A DNA stretch of 16,124 nucleotides from assembly GCA_902984215.1 (NCBI GenBank), contig CADWAF010004750.1, positions 1 to 16,124 of the forward strand, read 5' to 3'. Of this stretch, positions 10,501 through 16,124 are shown piece after piece; position 1 is the first letter of the stretch, and each line of letters starts with the position of its first letter. Made by a program: the position numbers and the translations under genes. The stretch comes from Willaertia magna (lineage: Eukaryota; Heterolobosea; Eutetramitea; Acrasida; Naegleriidae). Below the pieces are notes generated by a model. That model was not told the DNA's origin. It searched no databases and saw nothing but the letters and a program-made list of their open reading frames with translations.

Positions 10501-10572
10501 CCTCCATAGCTCAGTCGGTAGAGCGTCAGGCTGTTAACCTGCAGGTCAGTGGTTCGAGCCCACCTGGAGGAG
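10500..10572 (+). tRNA. tRNA-Asn (anticodon GTT)
   Basis: Delivers asparagine to the ribosome; a 73-base cloverleaf. Acceptor stem TCCTCCA/TGGAGGA (7 pairs) with discriminator G at 10572; D stem GCTC/GAGC with loop AGTCGGTA; anticodon loop CTGTTAA (10531-10537); variable loop AGGTC; T loop TTCGAGC. No CCA is encoded and there is no intron. Internal RNA polymerase III A box (10507-10518) and B box (10551-10561) fit consensus. Two stem pairs are imperfect: T10526 opposite C10542 (27-43) and A10548 opposite C10564 (49-65). The acceptor starts with a T-A pair and has an overall look closer to bacterial tRNA-Asn than to animal ones. Confidence 0.95.
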
Positions 10573-10578
10573 TAACTA

Positions 10579-10594
10579 TTTTAAAATCTTTTTT
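10579..10594 (+). terminator. RNA polymerase III terminator of tRNA-Asn
   Basis: A TTTT run at 10579-10582 begins 7 bases after the tRNA, and a TTTTTT run at 10589-10594 gives a stronger back-up. Oligo-T on the coding strand is the standard polymerase III stop. Confidence 0.75.
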
Positions 10595-10672
10595 GTGTGG
10601 TTGACCTATTTAGGAATTTAACAAAAGTGCCTAGTTAAAAATAACGATTACCTGAATTCAGCACCAAAAGAA

Positions 10673-10894
10673 ATGGAAAACAACAATAATAAATCTTCAC
10701 AGCAACAAGATAAAGAACCAAATGTACCAAGTGAGTTTGCAGAAACTAGAAAAATGGATTTATCACAAGCCTTAAATCCAGAAATCTCGAAAGATACTTT
10801 GTCAAACTTAAGAGGAGATGTTAGAGGGGGAAGTATTGCAGAAATTGAAGAAACGGATGTTTTCTTTGATTCTAAAAGGGATTGGTTTGAGTAA
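10673..10894 (+). CDS. Small hypothetical protein (73 aa)
   Basis: I do not recognise this protein. It opens with an ATG followed by Asn, Ser and Gln codons (low-complexity residues 3-11), then a more ordered acidic half with DLSQALNPEISKDTLSNLRG and a C-terminus ending KRDWFE. It has no signal peptide, membrane segment or cysteine. Codon choice resembles the neighbouring genes. The stop overlaps an AATAAA (10894-10899) that could serve as polyadenylation signal. It converges on the DUF1152 gene with only 29 bases between the stop codons and starts 100 bases after the tRNA. The opposite strand is also open (10905-10648), but its translation is Ser/Leu-rich and looks like a shadow. Confidence 0.6.
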   Translation: MENNNNKSSQQQDKEPNVPSEFAETRKMDLSQALNPEISKDTLSNLRGDVRGGSIAEIEETDVFFDSKRDWFE

Positions 10895-10923
10895 ATAAAT
10901 AACACAAACTTAAATTGTTCTCA

Positions 10924-12034
10924 TTATTCTTTACTATCGTTATTATTCCCTTGGATTGTTGGATTTTTCTTAATTTTTAAATTCTCTAATGCAACCGGGT
11001 TAACTAAATACATCCATTGATGTTTATTATTAACCATAACACCTTTCTGTTTACCTGTTAATTTGGGTTCCCAAGGTACAAATGTTCTTTGAATTCCAAA
11101 ATTATTTTTCAATGAATGATAAGTGACAGTTGCTGTATGTGATGGAAATCTACTTGGTGGTGAAATATTTTGTTTCTTTTCCTTTTCATATTGTTTAAAA
11201 TGTTCTTCTGTTAAAACTAAATACTTTTCAGAAACTGTAAAATACTTCTCAAGAGCTTGTGTTCTAATATTCTCATTAGAAAATAACTGAAACAATAATG
11301 ATTTAATTGTTTCATTCTCAATTTTTGTATCTCTTATCTTTCCAGTTGAAAAGTTGATTTTCCCAAAATAGTTTTCGTTTAATTCTTTTAAATTACTATT
11401 AACTCCCTTCACATTAACATCTAATCCAACAGCGATAACAGCTTGAAAGAAATTTACGTGGTTGACTAAGCCGGTGTTAGCGAGGTGATGTATGGCAGCA
11501 AGTAATAGGGCATCTCCACCTAAGAATGGATCGCTATGGATTTGATCAATACAATCTTCTTTTGTTGTTATTAAGGAATCTCCACCACCATCTACATAGA
11601 TCTGTTAATTCTAAAGTGAAAATTAAATGATAGATGGCATCACTTAAATTTTTTACTGCTGTTTCTGATCTAATTTGATTGTAATCACTTGTGTCAGTTG
11701 ACAATAAATAAACATTTTCTTTTAATTCTTTTGCAATGGTTGGTTCATAATATCTTCCCTTTGAATTTATTGAACTATCTCCATTTAAAATTGTTAAATG
11801 TGTATGTAAAGAAGAATTCACTGGATTTATAATATTAGATTGTGGACAAGGTCTTACAGAACCTAAAAAAACATCATTAAAATATTTTAAAGTATCACCT
11901 TCTTCTTCTTTATTTATATATTCTTTGAAAAGTGAATATAAAAGAAAAGCATTATGAATATCTAATCCACCACCTAAACCCGAAATAAAAACTTTACGTT
12001 TTGGAGTATTGTTATTAGTTTGATTTAATGACAT
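10924..12034 (-). CDS. DUF1152-family protein, reading frame broken once at 11599
   Basis: About 369 residues in two frames; function of the family is not established. The first frame runs from ATG 12034 to the Asp codon at 11602-11600 (145 residues), with the glycine motif GLGGGLD at residues 19-25. The second frame continues from 11598 to the TAA at 10924 with YVDGGGDSL, LGGDALLLAAIHHL and a His/Gly-rich C-terminal half. Order and spacing of the glycine motif, the VDGGGDSL block and the following DALLLAA helix match DUF1152 as I know it. Skipping the single C at 11599 joins both halves. The alternative is a 55-nt intron (11656-11602, GTAAAA...AACAG), which also restores frame but removes an 18-residue helix that looks conserved. 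Reading on in frame 1 instead would end 18 codons later. Whether the allele is functional cannot be told from this sequence. Confidence 0.7.
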
Positions 12035-12198
12035 TTTTTGTTTGCTGGGTGAATTTCAGTTAGCAGGCAGCTAGCTCTTGTAAAGATTTTAAAAATAAAT
12101 GCTGAAAGTTCTCCGTGAATTCCAAAAATTATAACACCTTCTTCTTTATTTAAAAAACATTGCAATAAAGTTGTAAAACAAAACATTGAGGCAAACAT
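12025..12198 (-). CDS. Possible small ORF upstream of the DUF1152 gene (57 aa)
   Basis: Starts at ATG 12198 and ends with TAA at 12025, overlapping the first 10 bases of the DUF1152 gene in another frame. The middle (KEEGVIIFGIHGELSAFIFK) has alternating hydrophobic residues and codon choice not unlike real genes. No homolog is recognised. It could be an upstream ORF limiting translation of the DUF1152 message, a short independent gene, or chance. Confidence 0.2.
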   Translation of the reverse strand: MFASMFCFTTLLQCFLNKEEGVIIFGIHGELSAFIFKIFTRASCLLTEIHPANKKCH

Positions 12199-12236
12199 TT
12201 CCCCTACATGTAGCAAATAATAAATAACTAAAAAAA
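12035..12236. promoter_or_regulatory. Bidirectional promoter between DUF1152 and coiled-coil genes
   Basis: Only 202 bases separate the two divergent start codons, so both promoters must lie here. The sequence is AT-rich, with A tracts just before the plus-strand ATG. No specific factor site is recognised. Confidence 0.45.
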
Positions 12237-13364
12237 ATGAAGAAAATTAATCTAGTTCTGCATAAAGTTGAGGATAAGGAGAAGTTTCGAGTAAGATATC
12301 AAAATACGAGGCATTCCGTTAAGGAGGTACACAAGAATCAAAACTTAGAATTAGAGAAGAAAATGGAAAGTTTAAGAGATGATTTTAAGAAAATTTATCT
12401 TAAGAAAAACAGTGGCCTTCCAGATCAAATCAGTAACGAACGTTCACCAGAGGAAAAGGAGATATTAGACAGTAATGAAGAAATAGAAGTGAGCTGTAGT
12501 GAAAACAGAGAAAAAGCAAAGAGACTTGTCCAAAATATTGCTCTTTCCAAAAGACAGTCGCCAAGATTTTCTGAAGAGATATCTATCTTAGAAAGTACCT
12601 TCTCTCCTCCAAGCGCTGTAGTTACCCTTAAAAGTTTTTCCCCCTTGCAGTTGCGTAGGGACAGTTCAAAGTTGACTCCTAATAGTACAGCAAGCTCAAG
12701 AAACTCAGAAGATTTCAATAACTTTATCACGAACATTGTTGAGGAACGACAAAAACTGAAGGCAATTGAGGAAGAGATTTCCGGGGAAAATATGGCTAGT
12801 GAAAAGTATGACAGTTTGTTTAGCGATGACATTGAAGCTCAAATAGAAGAGGAACTTAAGAGTTTAGATAAAAGGCTTAAAAGTTTTAGAGGAGAGAAAA
12901 ATACTGAAAGCAACGAAAACAGTTGTGACAGCGATCCAAACAATGAGTCGTTCAACAGTTCTTTTGGTAAGGAATCTCTATCAGCTTTGAACTTTCTGTC
13001 TCCCGCTAGTAACGTAGCTTTGCCAAAGGAAAGCGAAAGGAAAGAAGGTAAGTGTAAAATAGTTTAATTTAATTTTCATTAAGGTGGCGTTGCAGAAATT
13101 AATGTCGAAGAAGATGAGGATAAAGAGTCAGTGACACAGTTGAATAGATTAAGGAACCTAATTAGTACTAGAAAAGAATTAGAGCAAAGGACTGCGGCAA
13201 TAAGGAAATACAAAGAAGGATTGCAAAGAGAAAAGAGTATGCATCTCACAAAATTACACGAAATTTTCCAACTATGTGAACGCTTGCAAGGAGAAGAATT
13301 TCTGGATGAAATTAAGTCTAGGGTATTTTCTACTCCTCTTCCTCAACTGACACAAACAGAATAG
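12237..13364 (+). CDS. Hypothetical coiled-coil protein, two exons
   Basis: I do not recognise a family. Exon 1 is 12237-13047. Exon 2 starts at 13084 (363 residues) or 13096 (359 residues) and ends with TAG at 13364; both acceptors keep frame, and the donor is GTAAGT at 13048. The protein is charged, rich in Lys, Glu and Ser. Likely coiled coils lie near residues 24-55, 168-225 and in the C-terminal ~80 residues (exon 2: LNRLRNLISTRKELEQ onward). The stretch between is Ser/Pro-rich with many SP/TP sites. It has no signal peptide or membrane segment, so a cytoplasmic, cytoskeletal or centrosomal scaffold role is possible but is only a guess. Without splicing, the frame ends 7 codons into the intron with the C-terminus CKIV. 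It converges on the ankyrin gene with 41 bases between stop codons. Confidence 0.75.
13048..13083 (+). other. Very short intron of the coiled-coil gene (36 or 48 nt)
   Basis: Donor GTAAGT at 13048. One acceptor is TTAAG at 13083; another, TGCAG, ends at 13095. Both are phase 1 and in frame with exon 2, differing by four codons. The 13095 acceptor has the commoner CAG form. Confidence 0.7.
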
Positions 13365-13405
13365 AAATGGGATGACAAGAAAGTCACAAATGCTGTCAAA
13401 TTGTT

Positions 13406-15052
13406 TTATCTAAAATCTTCTGAAATGGATCTTTTTCTCCTCGAAAAAAGATTACCAAAAGATTTTGATTCCTCACTAGCTACAAGCTTAATAGAAACAG
13501 GAGTAGTAGGGAAAGTCTCTGTACTCTTACTGTGACAGAGTAGTTCGCCTTTTTTTTCCTTATTTCTATCACTCTTAAACCTTCTGTATTGGCATAGACT
13601 CTTAGGTGAAACATCATTACTTCCTCTTCTAGAACTAAAGGCTGTACAAAAGTAATCCGTTTTCTCTTTAAGAATGCTATAAGCCGATTCTCCTTCATTA
13701 TTTACAATATCAGTATCAACGGCATCAGTCGAAAAGAGAATTCGTATGGTTTCTACAAGTAGGTTCTTCTTTTCTTCTTCAATCTTTTTTAAAAAGTTTC
13801 TGGTATTTGAACTAACCTCGGAAAATAAACTGCTGCCACTAGTTGACTTTGGAGATATTAAGAAAGGATGAGAAGGGTTGTAGATTGAAGTTTTACTTAG
13901 TTGTAATACCTCAGATGGCTCATCCTCTTCTTTATAATATGACAGGTGTTTCGCAGCGAGATGAAGAGGAGTATTCCCCTCTTTATCTTGGATATTTAAA
14001 AAGTGTGAGTAATATACATCGGTGCCTTCGATGTCTTTCATCAATTCCATTAATAATAGAACCATCTCTGGGAAACCTTGTTGACAGGCAAGATGTAGTG
14101 GCGTTAAACCACTTTTATCAACTGACATAATCATTTCTTGATAAATAGATTTTTCTACTCGTAAAGCTAGTAATCTCAGAAAAACATCATTATTCCTGAA
14201 CGCCGCAATGTGGACATAATTCCTTCCTTTATCGTTCACTAGGGTTTTTAAGTTATTATCTGTCTCTTTTGGCATTAATTTAAGAAAGCACAGCCATATT
14301 TTGCTGTTTAGTGACATATTAATAGTATCCATATCCGTTCGTGAACTACTTTCACTTATTTGTGTATTATTAGTTTTCATGTTGCACGCATTCAGGGAAG
14401 CTCTGCGCGAAGACATCACATCCCCATAACAATCTATTGCTAGCATCAATGGTGTGGAGTTAGATTCATCTAAAGCATTCAAATTTGCGTTCTTCTTCAA
14501 TAAATATTCTATTCCCTCCAAGTCAAATTGTTGAGCTGCAATATGTAAAAGGGTTTTTGAATTAGTTTTCTTACTATTTACACTAATATTTAAATTATCT
14601 ATTAATACTTTTAATGCATTATATTTCATATTTTTAATTGCCAAATGAATTGGCGCATTTCCATAGAAATCTTTAATATCTTTTTTTAATTCACTATATC
14701 TAGATAATTGCAAAATTGCTGAGACACTACCGTTAGCGCAAGCGTGATGTAATGGTGTGGAATCTAAATAATCCAAAGCGTTAATATCAAAACCTAAATC
14801 ATGAAGGTAATCTATAATATGTGAATGATCATTTGCACAAGCCTTGTGTACCAAAGTGCTTCCTTGGTCATTTCTCATAGACACAATTTTACTAAATATA
14901 CCAACATTTTCATTCAATAATTTCTTCAATTCATGTATGTCTCCTATTGTCACTGAACAAAATAATTTTGCAGAAACTTCTTCGAAAGGCGTCAATCCAT
15001 TGGAATAATTTGGGATTTCAGTAGTAGTCGGTGACGAACAATTATTTTTCAT
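13406..15052 (-). CDS. Ankyrin-repeat protein
   Basis: Single exon, 548 residues. About eight ankyrin repeats fill residues 34-370, the clearest being GSTLVHKACANDHSHIIDYL (64-83), STPLHHACANGS, NAPIHLAIKNMK, KTLLHIAAQQFDLEGIEYLL, RNYVHIAAFRNN, GLTPLHLACQQGFPEMVLLL and GNTPLHLAAKHL. The repeats form a protein-binding surface, so the likely role is a scaffold or adaptor. A Ser/Thr-rich linker (about 211-250) interrupts the array after the sixth repeat. The C-terminal third (from about 375) is a Ser/Lys/Arg-rich tail with no domain, ending in RRKRSISEDFR, a basophilic-kinase-type site. No catalytic or membrane segment is visible. The ATG at 15052 is preceded by an A/T tract as in the neighbours. 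Partners are unknown. Confidence 0.9.
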   Translation of the reverse strand: MKNNCSSPTTTEIPNYSNGLTPFEEVSAKLFCSVTIGDIHELKKLLNENVGIFSKIVSMRNDQGSTLVHKACANDHSHIIDYLHDLGFDINALDYLDSTPLHHACANGSVSAILQLSRYSELKKDIKDFYGNAPIHLAIKNMKYNALKVLIDNLNISVNSKKTNSKTLLHIAAQQFDLEGIEYLLKKNANLNALDESNSTPLMLAIDCYGDVMSSRRASLNACNMKTNNTQISESSSRTDMDTINMSLNSKIWLCFLKLMPKETDNNLKTLVNDKGRNYVHIAAFRNNDVFLRLLALRVEKSIYQEMIMSVDKSGLTPLHLACQQGFPEMVLLLMELMKDIEGTDVYYSHFLNIQDKEGNTPLHLAAKHLSYYKEEDEPSEVLQLSKTSIYNPSHPFLISPKSTSGSSLFSEVSSNTRNFLKKIEEEKKNLLVETIRILFSTDAVDTDIVNNEGESAYSILKEKTDYFCTAFSSRRGSNDVSPKSLCQYRRFKSDRNKEKKGELLCHSKSTETFPTTPVSIKLVASEESKSFGNLFSRRKRSISEDFR

Positions 15053-15213
15053 ATTTTTTTATGTTTTAATTCTTGACTAAAGAGACTTTCGCAGGATAAA
15101 ACGATTGCTGATTCTTCTTTGGTGATTTTGCTGACATTCGAAGAAAAAACCTTTCATGTTTGGTGAAAATGCAACATTACTCAAATATTGATTTGTAAAA
15201 TAAATAAGGTGGG
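15053..15213. promoter_or_regulatory. Spacer: ankyrin gene promoter and carrier gene 3' flank
   Basis: 161 AT-rich bases between two minus-strand genes. Nothing specific is recognised. Confidence 0.35.
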
Positions 15214-16124
15214 TTAGTGTTTTTTATGTGATTCCTCAAATTTTAGCAACCTTTTACATCCCTCATAGACACCAAAAGTAATACCGTGGGAAGGAATGCT
15301 TTTGATAAGGTTTACACCAAAACCTTTGTAAAATGCTGATAAACCTTCTTTTTGAATAATTTTCACAAAGGCATCTATCAATCCATTATATTGCTTTGCA
15401 ATTTTGACTTCACCATGTACATTTTGTGCAACTGTTTTTGTAGTAACTTTTAGTTGTTGACCTCCTTGCATTATCATTCTTGTTTGAGCTACATGTAAAG
15501 GATAAAACAGTGATTGAGAAAAGGTAGAACTTGCACTGCCACAAAACATTAATCCAACAATACTAGGAGGACTATCAGGGTTGACTCCAAACATCATTTG
15601 TTTTAATAATTCATAGCTCAATAAAGAAACGCCAGAATTAGGGATTGTTCCCAACACGGCCGGCGTCAAACCCCTAAACCAAGGCAAAATATAACCTTCT
15701 TGTTTTGAAATAGTTACAAATGCATTCGTCATTCCAGTGTATTGTCCAGTTGGTGCAACACTCAACCTTGTCTTTAAAACTTCAAAAGGGTGCATTACTG
15801 CGTGACAAGTAACCCCAGCTACTGCACCACTAACAAACAACTGCTTACTGTCACATTCTTTTTCTCCATTATTCCAATTATTTACAAAGAAAGATTTCAT
15901 TTGTTCATATACAGCATATTTAAGAGCTTTTTCAGGAGCAACCTTAATTAAATTTACACCATTTCCTCTAAACAAACCTTTAAAACCACCTTCTATATAC
16001 ATTTCCTTCAAACCAGTAATTAAGTTTGGAGGTGTTTTAGTTTGAACTTGATATAATATTTTAATTCGCTCTAGTGGAGCTGTCAATGTTCTTGAAAAAA
16101 GCCCGGAAATTGCCCCAGCCAACA
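15214..16124 (-). CDS. Mitochondrial carrier (SLC25) family protein, N-terminus outside window
   Basis: The fragment (about 302 residues) runs off the right edge; its first visible codons (LAGAISGLFSR) are internal to repeat 1, so the true start lies just beyond. It should move a metabolite or nucleotide across the inner mitochondrial membrane. The three tandem repeats are visible, each with two membrane helices. Their signatures are TAPLERIK, HPFEVLKTRL and YPLHVAQTRM, each followed by an aromatic-Arg/Lys-Gly segment (LFRGNG, WFRGLT, FYKGFG). NGVNLIKVAPEKALKYAVYE resembles the calcium-regulated ATP-Mg/phosphate carriers (SCaMC) and CoA carriers. The third signature lacks the usual Asp/Glu (His here), which also fits SCaMC-like carriers. 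Whether EF-hands precede it cannot be seen, so the substrate is left open. It ends with TAA at 15214. Confidence 0.9.
   Translation of the reverse strand, partial: LAGAISGLFSRTLTAPLERIKILYQVQTKTPPNLITGLKEMYIEGGFKGLFRGNGVNLIKVAPEKALKYAVYEQMKSFFVNNWNNGEKECDSKQLFVSGAVAGVTCHAVMHPFEVLKTRLSVAPTGQYTGMTNAFVTISKQEGYILPWFRGLTPAVLGTIPNSGVSLLSYELLKQMMFGVNPDSPPSIVGLMFCGSASSTFSQSLFYPLHVAQTRMIMQGGQQLKVTTKTVAQNVHGEVKIAKQYNGLIDAFVKIIQKEGLSAFYKGFGVNLIKSIPSHGITFGVYEGCKRLLKFEESHKKH

Noticed and set aside
10648..10905. Minus-strand ORF opposite the 73-residue protein
   Set aside because: Its composition looks like a shadow, and it would overlap the plus-strand gene completely.
13843..14130. Plus-strand ORF inside the ankyrin gene
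   Set aside because: Antisense of well-formed ankyrin repeats.
15214..16122. TTG at 16122 as the start of the carrier
   Set aside because: The sequence there is already inside carrier repeat 1; the gene simply runs off the window.
1..16124. Transposons, CRISPR arrays, bacterial-style operons or a defence cluster
   Set aside because: No terminal repeats, transposase motifs, spaced repeats or co-directional tightly packed genes with related functions were seen.

Overview
The window looks like nuclear DNA of a compact, AT-rich protist genome. Genes stand close together on both strands, introns are few and short with GT-AG ends, TAA, TAG and TGA are all used as stops (standard code), and asparagine/serine/threonine/glutamine low-complexity runs are common. 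The protein set (a DOCK-family Rho/Rac exchange factor, a TALE homeodomain protein, a kelch-protein kinase fusion, an ankyrin protein, a mitochondrial carrier) and the compactness fit a heterolobosean amoeboflagellate such as Naegleria best. This assignment is an inference; no ribosomal marker is present.

Layout from left to right. Positions 1-4981 (minus) carry the N-terminal ~1,607 residues of a Zizimin-type (DOCK-C/D) protein in three exons; its C-terminal exchange domain lies off the left edge. Positions 5192-6868 (minus) are a single-exon TALE homeodomain gene. A 419-base AT-rich divergent promoter with one GC-rich spot (7189-7206) separates it from a plus-strand gene (about 7288-10268) encoding five kelch repeats followed by a complete protein kinase domain; its first exon is unresolved. 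A tRNA-Asn(GTT) gene lies at 10500-10572 with a short palindrome abutting its 5' end. A small 73-residue ORF follows (10673-10894).

On the minus strand, 10924-12034 encodes a DUF1152-family protein whose frame breaks once at 11599, just before the most conserved motif. Divergent from it is a two-exon coiled-coil gene (12237-13364, plus) that converges tail-to-tail with an ankyrin-repeat gene (13406-15052, minus). The right edge holds most of a mitochondrial carrier (15214 to the window end, minus), cut just before its N-terminus.

I see no operon-like or mobile cassette. The genes look like independent housekeeping and signalling loci: cytoskeletal GTPase control (DOCK), transcription (TALE), a kelch kinase, mitochondrial transport, translation (tRNA). 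The points most worth a second look are the frame break in the DUF1152 gene, which two incompatible explanations can repair, the kelch-kinase fusion with its odd first intron, the hairpin in the tRNA leader, and two E2F-like GC islands in otherwise AT-rich non-coding DNA.
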